Program-made: the position numbers and the translations under genes
Notes under the pieces: model-generated
What the model saw: only the letters and a program-made list of their open reading frames with translations
Told to the model about the DNA's origin: nothing
The model's database searches: none
In this document: positions 55,712-64,000 of the stretch, one piece after another
How the letters are laid out: each line of letters starts with the position of its first letter
Numbering within the stretch: position 1 is the stretch's first letter
Assembly: GCF_900156305.1 (NCBI RefSeq)
Contig: NZ_FTPL01000001.1
Span: forward strand, 62,001-126,000
Direction of reading: 5' to 3'
Origin: Edaphobacillus lindanitolerans
GTDB lineage: Bacteria; Bacillota; Bacilli; Bacillales_A; Planococcaceae
DNA length: 64,000 nt

Positions 55712-57484
55712 CTCTTCTCCGAGCGGGAGCCGGAAAGACATTCTCGTGCCTTCGCCGACCTTGCTGGCGGCGGAGATCATGCCTCCATGGGATTCCACGA
55801 TGTTCTTGGCGATGGCGAGTCCGAGGCCGGTTCCGCCTTTTCCTCTCGTCCGCGCTTTGTCCGCCTTGTAAAACCGTTCGAACACATACTGGAGATCTTC
55901 CTCCGGGATGCCTGAGCCGGTATCGGCCACTGCGAACTCAACCCAGTCGCCCGTGCGGCCCACGCTGATCGTCACGCCGCCGCCCGATGGGGTGTGCCGG
56001 AGCGCGTTGTCGATCAGGTTGGTCAGCACCTGCTCGATCCGGTCTTCGTCCAGGAATATCTGAAGGTCCGGCTCGATCCCGGTGTTCAGGAAAAGTTCCA
56101 CCTCGGCATCTTTTGCCTTCTGCTGGAACTTGGAGGCGATCCGGCCCGCCATCGGCAGCAGGTCGACCCATTCTTTATAAAGCCTCATATGGCCCGATTC
56201 CAGACGGGTGAGGTCGAGCGTGTCATTGACGAGGCGGCCCATCCGCATCGCTTCGTCCCGGATGATCTTCATCATCTCCTCCCGTTCCTCTTCGGAATCG
56301 ACAATCCCGTCGCTGAGCGCTTCGGAATAGCCGACGAGCATCGAGATCGGGGTCCGGAGCTCATGGGAAATATTGGCCAGGAAGTCGGTTCTCAGCTTCT
56401 CGAGCCGGTGCTGTTCGGTCATATCCCGGAACACGGCAATCGCCCCGCGGATTTTGCTGCCGCTGTAGAGCGGACTGATTGTGATATCAAAAAACTGCCC
56501 GTCGAGCGAAAACTCCTCTTCGACTTCCTGGGAAAACGTGATGGCATGGTTGAGCATCAGATTCACTTCTGCCGGAACCGGGGTGTCGCCCCCGTGGATA
56601 TAACTCCATTTCTGAAGCAGCCGCTCCGCCGGCGGGTTCGTCAGGAGAATCGATTTGTCCTGGTTGAACGTGATCACCGCATCCGTCATCGAGGTGAGAA
56701 TGTTCTGCAGCTGCTCCTTCTCCTGGCTGATGACTTCGAGATTGTGCTTCACCTGCCGGCCCATCTTGTTGAAGGCGAGGGCGAGCTCCCCGATTTCATC
56801 ATGCTGCATCGAAGGCACCTGCTTTTCGTACCGTCCTTCCGCGAGGCTCAGCGCCGCCTCCTTCAGTTTCCGCAGCGGTGAGGTGATCCGCGATGACAGG
56901 AAGAATGCGAACACGGTCGTCAGCACAAACGCGATGAACGCGGACAGCAGGACGATGTAGGTGGTCTGCTTGATCGTATTGTGGACCGCTTCCATGCTCT
57001 GATAGACAAACACCGCTCCGTTCAGCTGATCATGCGAGTGGAGCGGGGCCGCCAGAATCGAGTACGGCTCAAGTTTATCATCCTCCGTCTTGGACGGGAG
57101 ATTCAACTCTTTCATGACCGGCTCATCCACCTTGAACACTTCTCCGAGGTCTTTGTCGGCCATGAGGAGGTCCCGGATTTCTTTCCGGCTCTTCCCTTCA
57201 TGGAACGTTTCGAGGACATTCCCGTCCGGATCGACGATCAGCGCATTCGTATCCTCGTCCAGAAGGTCGTCGATGACGAGCCGTGACATGGCGGGCGTAT
57301 CATGCTGATCGATGATTTTTGAAATTGTGACCGCCTGCTGCCGGAGTGCATTCTCCGCCTGGGTACCCTGGAAATTGCCGAGGAACTCCAGGAGCAGGAC
57401 CGTGACGATGAACAGCACAAATGAAACGAGAAGCAATATGGTTGCCCATAGCTTCCCGACGACACTGTGCCATATTCTATTCAT
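55709..57484 (-). CDS. resE: Sensor histidine kinase ResE
   Basis: 591 residues. Two membrane helices (about 11-33 and 167-190) flank an extracytoplasmic sensor. Then HAMP (about 190-240), PAS (about 250-355), HisKA with phosphorylated His in NISHELRTPIS (about 367-377), and HATPase (DNALRHTPSGGG, DTGSGIPEEDL, GKGGTGLGLAI). Senses low oxygen/redox and phosphorylates ResD. ATG overlaps the resD end by 8 bases. Confidence 0.95.
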   Translation of the reverse strand: MNRIWHSVVGKLWATILLLVSFVLFIVTVLLLEFLGNFQGTQAENALRQQAVTISKIIDQHDTPAMSRLVIDDLLDEDTNALIVDPDGNVLETFHEGKSRKEIRDLLMADKDLGEVFKVDEPVMKELNLPSKTEDDKLEPYSILAAPLHSHDQLNGAVFVYQSMEAVHNTIKQTTYIVLLSAFIAFVLTTVFAFFLSSRITSPLRKLKEAALSLAEGRYEKQVPSMQHDEIGELALAFNKMGRQVKHNLEVISQEKEQLQNILTSMTDAVITFNQDKSILLTNPPAERLLQKWSYIHGGDTPVPAEVNLMLNHAITFSQEVEEEFSLDGQFFDITISPLYSGSKIRGAIAVFRDMTEQHRLEKLRTDFLANISHELRTPISMLVGYSEALSDGIVDSEEEREEMMKIIRDEAMRMGRLVNDTLDLTRLESGHMRLYKEWVDLLPMAGRIASKFQQKAKDAEVELFLNTGIEPDLQIFLDEDRIEQVLTNLIDNALRHTPSGGGVTISVGRTGDWVEFAVADTGSGIPEEDLQYVFERFYKADKARTRGKGGTGLGLAIAKNIVESHGGMISAASKVGEGTRMSFRLPLGEE

Positions 57485-58190
57485 TGCCCGCCTCGAACTT
57501 GTAGCCGACGCCCCATACGGTGACGATCATCTTCGCCGCCTTGGGGGACACCCGCGTCAGCTTCTCGCGCAGCCGCTTCACATGGGTATCGACCGTGCGC
57601 AGATCTCCGAAGAACTCGTAATGCCAGACTTCCTTCAGCAGCTGCTCGCGGTCGAACACCTTGTCCGGCGTCTTGGCGAGGAAGTAGAGCAATTCGTATT
57701 CCTTCGGGGTCAGGTTCACTTCTTTCCCTTCGGCGGTCACTCGGTGCGCGTCGTGATCGATCATGAGATGCGGGAACACGACGAGGTCTTTCGGAGCACC
57801 CGGCTCGACCGATGCGTAGGCTACGGACCGCCGGAGGATCGCCTTCACCCGGAGGACGACCTCACGCGGGCTGAAAGGCTTGACGATATAGTCATCCGCG
57901 CCGGCTTCAAACCCCTGGACACGGTTCGCTTCTTCTCCCTTCGCAGTGAGCATGATGACCGGCGTCATCTTCTCTTCGCGAAGCTTCGTGCAGACTTCCA
58001 CACCATCCATGCCCGGCATCATGATGTCGAGCAGGAGGCAGTCGAAATCGCTGGCAAGGGCCTTTTCAAGCGCCTCGTCTCCGTCGACCGCCTCTTCAAC
58101 TTCATAGCCCTCCCGCTCAAGGTACATTTTCAACAGGCGGCGGATGCGTTCTTCGTCGTCGACGACGAGGATGGATACTTGTTCACTCAC
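57477..58190 (-). CDS. resD: Response regulator ResD
   Basis: 237 residues, OmpR family. Receiver domain with acidic pocket DDEE and phospho-acceptor Asp55 in LLLDIMMPGMDG, conserved Lys in VKPFSPRE, and a C-terminal winged helix (about 130-232, LTPKEYELLYFLAKTP, VDTHVKRLREKL). Activates genes for cytochrome c maturation, oxidases and anaerobic respiration in B. subtilis. Start is a GTG at 58190. A terminator between resC and resD suggests a separate promoter. Confidence 0.95.
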   Translation of the reverse strand: MSEQVSILVVDDEERIRRLLKMYLEREGYEVEEAVDGDEALEKALASDFDCLLLDIMMPGMDGVEVCTKLREEKMTPVIMLTAKGEEANRVQGFEAGADDYIVKPFSPREVVLRVKAILRRSVAYASVEPGAPKDLVVFPHLMIDHDAHRVTAEGKEVNLTPKEYELLYFLAKTPDKVFDREQLLKEVWHYEFFGDLRTVDTHVKRLREKLTRVSPKAAKMIVTVWGVGYKFEAGNE

Positions 58191-58261
58191 AGACCATTTC
58201 CCCTTTCACGTCCTGCACTTCTTTGACTTTATTGTACCGTCAAGACCGATAAAATGAAAGA

Positions 58262-58307
58262 AAAGGGACGGCCGGAGGGCTTTGAAAGCCCCTCGGATAT
58301 CCCCTTT
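58262..58307 (-). terminator. Terminator after resC
   Basis: Compound stem: AAAGGG...CCCTTT outside and CCGGAGGGCT/AGCCCCTCGG inside; minus strand continues TTTTCTTTCATTTT. It separates resABC from resDE. Confidence 0.75.
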
Positions 58308-58340
58308 CGTGAAACCGTCCATCATCGGCATCCTGTCCGA

Positions 58341-59528
58341 TCATGCGTAAGAATGGAGGCCGGCAATGACGAGGTTGACGGCGACAAGGTTGAACATGAT
58401 GATCGCGAAGCCGATGACGGCCAGCCACGCCGACTTGCGCCCTTCCCATCCCCGGGAAAGCCGGAGGTGAAGGTAGGCCGCATAGAACAGCCACGTGATG
58501 AGCGCCCATACTTCCTTGGGATCCCAGCCCCAGAAGCGGGACCAGGCTTCGTGCGCCCAGATCATCGCAAAGACGAGGGCTCCGAGCGAGAAGACCGGGA
58601 AGCCGATCAGGACCGACCGGTAGCCGATCTCGTCCATCAGCTGGGAGTTCGCCTTCTTGGCAAGCGGCTGGAGCAGCTCGGCGACGCGGCGCCGGGTGAT
58701 GAGCCGGATGAGCAGATAGATGACCGAGCCGGCGAGGATCGACCATACGAATGTCGTAAGCGTTTTGGCATTGATGATCGGAGGCATTTCGGCAATCGGC
58801 TCCATGACGCCTTCCGTCTTTGCCTCGTACTCATTCATGCCGAACAGCGGCGGATTGTGATAGACCATCTCTGCCGGCTTGTCATTCTTGTCCACATAAG
58901 TGAACTTCGCTTCATAGCCGGAAGCTCCGAACCCTGCCGATACGACGATGAAGCCGACGACGAGGACGAGCGTGTACATGATGAATTCAAGCCAGCCGCG
59001 GCCCTTCGACCGTTTTGTGAGATCCACGTTTTTCAGCAGGTAGATCAGGCCGGCAACCGCACTGATTGCGAGGATGGACTCCCCGATCGCGGCCGTGATG
59101 ACATGGACCGTCAGCCAGTAACTCTGCAGTGCCGGGATGAGCGGCTGGATGTCTTTAGGGAACATGGCGGCATAGCCGAGAATGATGACGGCAATCGGAA
59201 GTGCAAAGAGCCCGATTGCGGCCGATCTGTAAAGAAAGTAAAACAGGATCGATGCGCCGACAAGCATCATGCCGAACGCGGTCGTGAACTCGAACATATT
59301 GCTGACCGGGGCATGGCCTGAAGCCATCCACCGGGTGATGAAATAGCCGACGTGCGTGGCAAATCCGATGATGGTCACCGTGATGGCGGCTTTCCCCCAA
59401 CGCTTGTTGGAAGCGGACGCCTCATCCTTCTTTGATCCCTTCACCGCTCCGCCGAACAGAAACGTGCCGACGAGATAGGCGACGAAGGAGATGAACAGGA
59501 GGTAGCCGCTGAGTGATACGAGTGTCAT
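58341..59528 (-). CDS. resC: Cytochrome c maturation protein ResC (CcsA)
   Basis: 395 residues, about eight membrane helices. The haem-handling WWD-type motif [15 protein letters not shown] is near 322-336, flanked by conserved histidines. With ResB it moves and attaches haem to apocytochromes such as QcrC. The ATG overlaps the resB stop (ATGA). Confidence 0.95.
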   Translation of the reverse strand: MTLVSLSGYLLFISFVAYLVGTFLFGGAVKGSKKDEASASNKRWGKAAITVTIIGFATHVGYFITRWMASGHAPVSNMFEFTTAFGMMLVGASILFYFLYRSAAIGLFALPIAVIILGYAAMFPKDIQPLIPALQSYWLTVHVITAAIGESILAISAVAGLIYLLKNVDLTKRSKGRGWLEFIMYTLVLVVGFIVVSAGFGASGYEAKFTYVDKNDKPAEMVYHNPPLFGMNEYEAKTEGVMEPIAEMPPIINAKTLTTFVWSILAGSVIYLLIRLITRRRVAELLQPLAKKANSQLMDEIGYRSVLIGFPVFSLGALVFAMIWAHEAWSRFWGWDPKEVWALITWLFYAAYLHLRLSRGWEGRKSAWLAVIGFAIIMFNLVAVNLVIAGLHSYA

Positions 59529-61183
59529 GCCTTGGACTCTCCTTCCGTGTGATCCTCGATTTCTTCTTCAGGGTCCCGCTGATCGTGATAAGCCGGAAGA
59601 CCCGCGAATTCGGTCGCCTTATCCAGTTCCCGCTTCAAGGCAACCCAGTTTTTGTTCGTATGTCCGGCGACCAGAAGCCGACCGTCGTCTGCTTTCCTGA
59701 TCCAGAAGCGGCGGTGGTTAAAGTAAGAACCTTGTGCCACACCGATCAGGAAGATCAGTCCGCCGAGCGCGATGATCGGGAGCGTCTTGTCCTTGCGGAT
59801 CGTCAGACCGGATACATTGCGGGTTTCGGCGCTCTGGAAAGCCATCCGGTATTGGTTTTCGCCGAGCGGCTCGAGGGTCTGCCGGATGGCGACGAAGCTT
59901 GTTTCGCCTTCGGGCTTCTCCGGTGTAAACATTTTAAACAGGAACGCCGGATTGTTCGGGACAGGAGTGGCCGACTGGGGTTCGCCATCTTCAAACCCGT
60001 TGAAGTCCGGATAATAATCGAGGACCTGGACTTTCGAGCCGTTCCCGAGGTCATACTCTTTTTCCGGATTGGCGAGGTTGATCGTCAGTTCGCCCTTCGA
60101 CTTCTCGTCCTTTTTGTTTTGCAGCGCGAACGTCATCGACTTCAGCTCGTCCAGCTTAAAGTCCATCTGGAAGATGCTGTAGCCCTCATACTTGAGCGGC
60201 TTGTTGACGACAATCGAATAGTCTTTCACAAATTCCTTTTCGGTGGAACCGGGCAGCGCATCTTCCGGCTGTTCGTAGAGCGCAACATCCGTCTGATATT
60301 TGGAGGCGACGGTGCCGACCCGGTCGATCGCTTCGCCGAACACTTCATCTGTATTTTCTTTGTTGTACACTTCGTAGGAGAAGCCTTTGTTTTCGACGAA
60401 AAGCCCCGGTGCCCCTTTGACGGCCAGCGTCTCGCCTTCGCGGATCCACATCGATTCATCGACGTAGAAACCCGGCAGCGCACGGAGCATGACTCCGAGC
60501 AGGAAGATGATGAGGCCGACATGGTTCACATACGGGCCCCATCGGGACCAGCGGCCCTTCTCGGCCAGGATGGCCCCGTCCTCTTCCCTGATCCGGTAAC
60601 GGGATTCCATGAGCTTTTGCTTCGCTTTCGCCATGGCGGCATCCGGGTCGGACACTTCGCCCTCCCCGAACAGCCGCTGGCGCTTCATGAAGCTCGGGTG
60701 CCGGGCAACCCGCTGGTTTTTCAATGATTTGTAAAGCGGGATCCCCCGGTCCAGGCTCACGACGACAAGGGAGATGCCGAGCAGCCCGATGAGCGCCATG
60801 AACCACCACGACCCGTACAGGTCGCTCAGCCCGAGCGCATTGTAGATTTTTCCGAACGTGCCGTAATGTTCTTCGTAATACTGGGCTGCCTGGGCCTCGT
60901 TCGCCGCAGGGACGTAGAATACCTGCGGCAGGAACGTACCGATCGCTGCAGCGACCAGGATTGCGATGATGATGCTGACCCCGATCTTGACGCTGGAGAA
61001 GAAGTTCCAGACCTTGTCCACGATCGATCGCTTGTGGGTCATGGAACGGATCGCGGCTCCGTCGTACCGCATGTCCGCAAGCCGTTTTTCTTTTTCTTCT
61101 TTGGACAGCGGCCGCCCGCAGTTCTGGCAGATATCCGTCCCTTCGGGATTCACATGGCCGCATTCACATTTGATAGAACTCAT
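59525..61183 (-). CDS. resB: Cytochrome c maturation protein ResB (Ccs1) with N-terminal zinc ribbon
   Basis: 552 residues. An N-terminal zinc ribbon ([20 protein letters not shown], about 5-25) precedes the Ccs1 domain. Membrane helices are near 68-88, 125-146, 222-240 and 480-500, with a large extracytoplasmic loop between the last two. Essential in the system II pathway. Between resA and resC. Confidence 0.95.
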   Translation of the reverse strand: MSSIKCECGHVNPEGTDICQNCGRPLSKEEKEKRLADMRYDGAAIRSMTHKRSIVDKVWNFFSSVKIGVSIIIAILVAAAIGTFLPQVFYVPAANEAQAAQYYEEHYGTFGKIYNALGLSDLYGSWWFMALIGLLGISLVVVSLDRGIPLYKSLKNQRVARHPSFMKRQRLFGEGEVSDPDAAMAKAKQKLMESRYRIREEDGAILAEKGRWSRWGPYVNHVGLIIFLLGVMLRALPGFYVDESMWIREGETLAVKGAPGLFVENKGFSYEVYNKENTDEVFGEAIDRVGTVASKYQTDVALYEQPEDALPGSTEKEFVKDYSIVVNKPLKYEGYSIFQMDFKLDELKSMTFALQNKKDEKSKGELTINLANPEKEYDLGNGSKVQVLDYYPDFNGFEDGEPQSATPVPNNPAFLFKMFTPEKPEGETSFVAIRQTLEPLGENQYRMAFQSAETRNVSGLTIRKDKTLPIIALGGLIFLIGVAQGSYFNHRRFWIRKADDGRLLVAGHTNKNWVALKRELDKATEFAGLPAYHDQRDPEEEIEDHTEGESKA

Positions 61184-61198
61184 AAATACCAGGACTCC

Positions 61199-61744
61199 TT
61201 AGCTGGGCATGATGCTTTCCATGTACTCTCTGATCTGGTCCCCGGTCATTTCCTGCTTGATGATCTTTTTCACCTTGCCGTCGGGACCGACGAGGAATGT
61301 CGTCGGAAGCGGACGAATATTGTACGCATCCCGGACACTGTTCGTCTTGTCGATGACGATCGGGAATGTCAGCCCGTATGTGTTGGCGAATGACTTGACT
61401 TTCAGATCGGACTCGGCAATGTTCACTGCCAGCACATGGACGCCCTTCTCCTCGAATTCCTTGTACATGTCCTCCATATGCGGCATCTCACGCTTGCACG
61501 GACCGCACCAGGTTCCCCAGAAATTCAGGAACACCCCTTCTCCCCGGTAATCGGAAAGCTTATGGACATTCCCGTCCATATCGGTGAGCATAAAATCAGG
61601 GGCCATATCCCCTTCTTCCACAATCTCACCGGTCGCGGTCACGTTCACAACGATTGTATAAATAATTGCGGCTGCGAGCACCACCAGAATGGCTGTCCGG
61701 ACGAACATCCGCTTTTTACGTTTTTTCTCTCGGTCCTGGGACAT
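61199..61744 (-). CDS. resA: Thiol-disulfide oxidoreductase ResA
   Basis: 181 residues. N-terminal membrane anchor (about 14-34, after a KKRKKR stretch) and a thioredoxin-fold domain with active-site WCGPC (about 79-83). Keeps the apocytochrome c CxxCH cysteines reduced. The ATG at 61744 follows AGGTGAC; a longer upstream frame lacks similarity. First gene of resABC. Confidence 0.95.
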   Translation of the reverse strand: MSQDREKKRKKRMFVRTAILVVLAAAIIYTIVVNVTATGEIVEEGDMAPDFMLTDMDGNVHKLSDYRGEGVFLNFWGTWCGPCKREMPHMEDMYKEFEEKGVHVLAVNIAESDLKVKSFANTYGLTFPIVIDKTNSVRDAYNIRPLPTTFLVGPDGKVKKIIKQEMTGDQIREYMESIMPS

Positions 61745-61794
61745 CCGCAGGTCACCTACCTTCCAGTTGTCTTTCACACGACCATCCAACAATC

Positions 61795-61803
61795 ATTATA
61801 ACA
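61795..61803 (-). promoter_or_regulatory. Extended -10 promoter of resABC
   Basis: TGTTATAAT on the minus strand (TATAAT at 61795-61800, perfect), with no recognisable -35. A weak -35 would suit an activated promoter. Confidence 0.6.
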
Positions 61804-61838
61804 AAGCACCGGAAGGCCAAATCCGTTACATATGAAGA

Positions 61839-61848
61839 GTTTATGAAC
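61839..61848. promoter_or_regulatory. ResD-like box upstream of resA
   Basis: Plus strand GTTTATGAAC at 61839-61848, one base different from the GTTTGTGAAC seen upstream of qcrA, about 40 bases upstream of the -10. ResD regulates resA in B. subtilis. Confidence 0.35.
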
Positions 61849-61862
61849 GTTCGGGCGCCGGA

Positions 61863-62594
61863 TCAGCCGATCTTTCCGGTCTCTGCAAGCACGCGGAGCT
61901 GCTTGACTTCGTGGGCCGTCAGCTCCCGGCGGTCTCCCGCGTTCATCCCGTGAAGGTCAAGAAATCCGAACGATTCCCTTTTCAGCTTCTGCACCGGGCA
62001 CCCGATCGCCTCGAACATCCGCTTCACCTGGCGGTTCTTCCCCTCATGGATTGTCAGGGAAACGATTGCCCTGCCGGTTTTTTTGTCCATGCTCAGAAGC
62101 TTCGCACGGGCCGGCGCCGTCTTCCCATCCTCGAGGAGGATGCCGCGTTCCAGCTGCTTCAGCTGCTCTTTCGTCGGGATTCCCTTCGTCCGGGCGACAT
62201 AGGTCTTGTCGATATTGAATTTTGGATGGGTCATCAAATAAGCGAAGTCCCCGTCATTCGTCAGGAGCAGGACCCCTGTCGTGTCATAGTCCAGCCGGCC
62301 GACCGGATACAGCCGCTCTTCCACTTCGGGGAACAGGTCCGTGACCGTCTTCCGCCCTTTGTCATCAGATGCAGCCGACAGCACGCCCCGCGGCTTGTAG
62401 AGAAGGTAATACACTTTTTCCTCGCGCTCGATCCGGATGCCTTCCACTTCAACCGCATCCGACGGGCCGACCTTCGTTCCGAGTTCGGTTACGGTTTCTC
62501 CGTTGACGGTCACTTTTCCGTCCTTGATCAGCTCTTCGGCTTTCCGACGCGATGCCACTCCCGCCGCCGCGATTACTTTTTGTAGTCTTTCCAA
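61863..62594 (-). CDS. rluB: Ribosomal large subunit pseudouridine synthase B
   Basis: Modifies 23S rRNA near the peptidyl transferase centre. 243 residues: S4-like RNA-binding domain (about 2-60, ERLQKVIAAAGVASRRKAEELI) and a catalytic domain with Asp in GRLDYDTTGVLLLTNDG (about 98-114). A TTG start at 62594 after GGTGAGAAT. In B. subtilis spmAB stand between dacB and this gene; here they are missing. Confidence 0.94.
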   Translation of the reverse strand: MERLQKVIAAAGVASRRKAEELIKDGKVTVNGETVTELGTKVGPSDAVEVEGIRIEREEKVYYLLYKPRGVLSAASDDKGRKTVTDLFPEVEERLYPVGRLDYDTTGVLLLTNDGDFAYLMTHPKFNIDKTYVARTKGIPTKEQLKQLERGILLEDGKTAPARAKLLSMDKKTGRAIVSLTIHEGKNRQVKRMFEAIGCPVQKLKRESFGFLDLHGMNAGDRRELTAHEVKQLRVLAETGKIG

Positions 62595-62840
62595 ATTCTC
62601 ACCCCATCAAGTCGCTGTTTACTGCACAAAATTATTACACAGTTGATGGGAAATGAAAAGAAGACCGCATTCCCATGCGGTTTCCGGCTCCTGACAGGCC
62701 CCCCCTCCTTCCCCTGCAAAACTTCCCGTGTGCAGTCCATTCGGATTTCGCCGCACCCAAACGCACGGCGCCGGGCTTTCCCGGCTCAGGTCCGCCCTTC
62801 CGGATGTGTCCCGCGTATCCTTCTTAAAAAAGCAAAAATG
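62595..62840. other. Intergenic region upstream of rluB
   Basis: About 250 bases without a convincing gene. Near rluB a dyad CCCATCAA (62603-62610)/TTGATGGG (62643-62650) flanks an AT-rich core; ACCGCAT/ATGCGGT (62664-62681) forms a small hairpin. A minus-strand TAATAAT near 62632 could be a -10. Confidence 0.5.
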
Positions 62841-62841
62841 A

Positions 62842-62880
62842 CAAACCAGTTCCGGACGGATAATCTCCGGGACTGGTTTG
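62842..62880 (-). terminator. Terminator after dacB
   Basis: Arms CAAACCAGTTCCGG (62842-62855) and CCGGGACTGGTTTG (62867-62880) with T-rich sequence following on the minus strand (TCATTTTTGCTTTTTT). Confidence 0.85.
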
Positions 62881-62907
62881 CCCACTGTCTGACCGCAAAT
62901 CAGGCGG

Positions 62908-63921
62908 TCATTTTCTTTTGATCGTCATTGTTTCAGAAGCAATGATTGTCCGGTCCAGCCGGACTTGCCAGATCCCTTCGTTGCCGTTTCTCGGAATCAC
63001 CGCCGCGTGGCTCAGCCGCTTCCGCTCCTCATCGTCCACAAGAACGGTGATCGGGGCATCCAGCTCCCCCCGGAGGCCCGGCAGCAAAGCGTAAGTCCCA
63101 GGCTGTGCAGCGGTGACCAGCTTGTATTTGTCAAAAGCCCGTTCCGACAGGTTCCGGTGAGTGTTCCAGTCATCGCCGTCGTCCAGTGTCACGACGATGA
63201 CCGCCTTTCCCTCTTTTTCAAACTGGGTCGCCAACGTCCTGCCTGCCCGTTTCGTGAAACCGGTTTTGCCGGCCACCGCCGTTCCTTCACCCCGGACAAG
63301 ACGATGCTTGTTTTGCCAGGCGAGCCCTTCCCCGTACCGGTAATATGGAGTGGATGCAATTTTCCGGAATGTCGGATTGTCCATTGCAAACTTGAGCATG
63401 AGCGCAGTTTCATAGGCAGTGGACAGATGCCGGTCGTCGTGCAGCCCCGAAGGATTTGTAAAGACGGTCTTCCCCAGCCCCGCGAGCTCCGCTTTCTCAT
63501 TCATCATGCCGACGAACCCTTCCACCGAGCCGCCCGCCTGTTCCGCCAGGGCGACCGCGGCGTCGTTGCCCGATCGGAGCATCAGCCCGTACAGCAAGTT
63601 TTCCGCAGGCACCTCTTCGCCCGCTTCCACATAGATGGCCGAACCTTCCTGCTCTGCCGCGTTCCTGGACACCTTCACGATTCCTTCGCTGCCTTCGGCG
63701 TCAAGGAACGTGAGGGCGGTCCAGATTTTCGTCAGGCTCGCAATCGGCAGTTCTTCCATTTCGTTGCGCCCTTCAAGCAACCGCCCGCTTTTGGCGTCGA
63801 TGACCGCATAAGCCCTTGCTGCGGCAGCGGAAGACGCAGTTCCGGCCGACAAGGCAAAAAAGAATAATAGAGAGAACAAAAACAAGAAGCCCAATAAATA
63901 AACGAGCCGCTTTTTCCTCAC
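62908..63921 (-). CDS. dacB: D-alanyl-D-alanine carboxypeptidase
   Basis: 337 residues, serine peptidase S11 family. Signal/membrane segment (about 5-30). Motifs SLTK (about 62-65), SGN (about 119-121) and KTG (about 219-221). Removes the terminal D-Ala of peptidoglycan side chains. It sits where B. subtilis has the spore-cortex enzyme dacB, but it is shorter than DacB/DacF and lacks an obvious C-terminal amphipathic anchor. Start is a GTG at 63921 after GAGGCGGTGG. Which paralogue it is remains inference from position. Confidence 0.88.
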   Translation of the reverse strand: MRKKRLVYLLGFLFLFSLLFFFALSAGTASSAAAARAYAVIDAKSGRLLEGRNEMEELPIASLTKIWTALTFLDAEGSEGIVKVSRNAAEQEGSAIYVEAGEEVPAENLLYGLMLRSGNDAAVALAEQAGGSVEGFVGMMNEKAELAGLGKTVFTNPSGLHDDRHLSTAYETALMLKFAMDNPTFRKIASTPYYRYGEGLAWQNKHRLVRGEGTAVAGKTGFTKRAGRTLATQFEKEGKAVIVVTLDDGDDWNTHRNLSERAFDKYKLVTAAQPGTYALLPGLRGELDAPITVLVDDEERKRLSHAAVIPRNGNEGIWQVRLDRTIIASETMTIKRK

Positions 63922-64000
63922 GGTCCACCGCCTCTGGTATGGTAGTCCTTCTGCCGGTTCCGTTCTGTCAGTCTGCCTGCACGTCTCCGAAGGTCTCCGT

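Noticed and set aside
58254-59321. Plus-strand frame opposite resC
   Set aside because: Composition is highly charged and shows no domain; resC is clear on the other strand.
62619-62885. 88-codon minus-strand frame between dacB and rluB
   Set aside because: It spans the dacB terminator and has unlikely composition; not a spmA or spmB remnant.

Overview
The window is a contiguous stretch of low-mobility core chromosome from a fairly GC-rich member of the Bacillales. Gene order follows the Bacillus subtilis nth-dnaD-asnS to resABCDE-dacB region almost gene for gene, with nearly all genes on the minus strand. Protein similarity, GC-rich codon use and several lost sporulation-associated neighbours suggest a Planococcaceae/Caryophanaceae organism (Bhargavaea-like is my guess, not proven). 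spoIVA, sleB, ypeB and prsW show an endospore-forming ancestry. I saw no rRNA, tRNA, insertion sequence, phage or CRISPR array.

Layout, left to right (transcription mostly right to left). 1-7.5 kb: dinG-ypmA-ypmB-aspB-asnS-dnaD, then nth running off the left edge. 7.9-10 kb: panB-panC-panD, with panD carrying a frameshift. 10.2-15.1 kb: ypjD-dapB-mgsA-bshA-cca-birA, with bshB1 missing. 15.3-17.6 kb: a YitT-family gene on the plus strand facing a YugP-type metallopeptidase and ypjA. 17.6-22.4 kb: ypiA-ypiB, ypiF and qcrABC. 22.5-28.7 kb: aroC-aroB-aroH-hisC-tyrA-aroA without the trp genes. 29.1-33.5 kb: hbs and folE-mtrB-hepS-menG-hepT-ndk. 33.8-38.7 kb: spoIVA, yphE-yphF, gpsA and der. 39.1-39.5 kb: an AT-richer DUF6584-like gene inserted between der and rpsA. 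39.8-45.3 kb: cmk-plsC-rpsA, sleB-ypeB and prsW. 45.4-52.4 kb: ansA (plus strand), ypdA, a phosphoesterase, a CBS protein, a LysM protein, recS and ypbB. 52.5-55.7 kb: fer (plus strand), ribU behind an FMN riboswitch, rsiX and sigX. 55.7-63.9 kb: resE, resD, resC, resB, resA, rluB and dacB.

Functionally the region joins menaquinone synthesis (aro genes, hepS/menG/hepT), the menaquinol:cytochrome c reductase (qcrABC), cytochrome c maturation (resABC) and its redox regulators (resDE). It also holds thiol redox (bshA, ypdA), cofactor supply (pantothenate, biotin, folate, riboflavin), replication and repair (dnaD, dinG, recS, nth), translation and ribosome assembly (asnS, rpsA, der, rluB), and spore formation or germination.

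The window is mostly ordinary core genome. The best candidates for something undescribed are a chain of four mutually competing hairpins ending on the ypiF ribosome binding site, the DUF6584 insertion, a perfect palindrome on the fer promoter, and ResD-like boxes plus a SigX-type autoregulatory promoter in the respiratory genes. Several promoters and one frameshift were read by eye and need computation or experiment to confirm.
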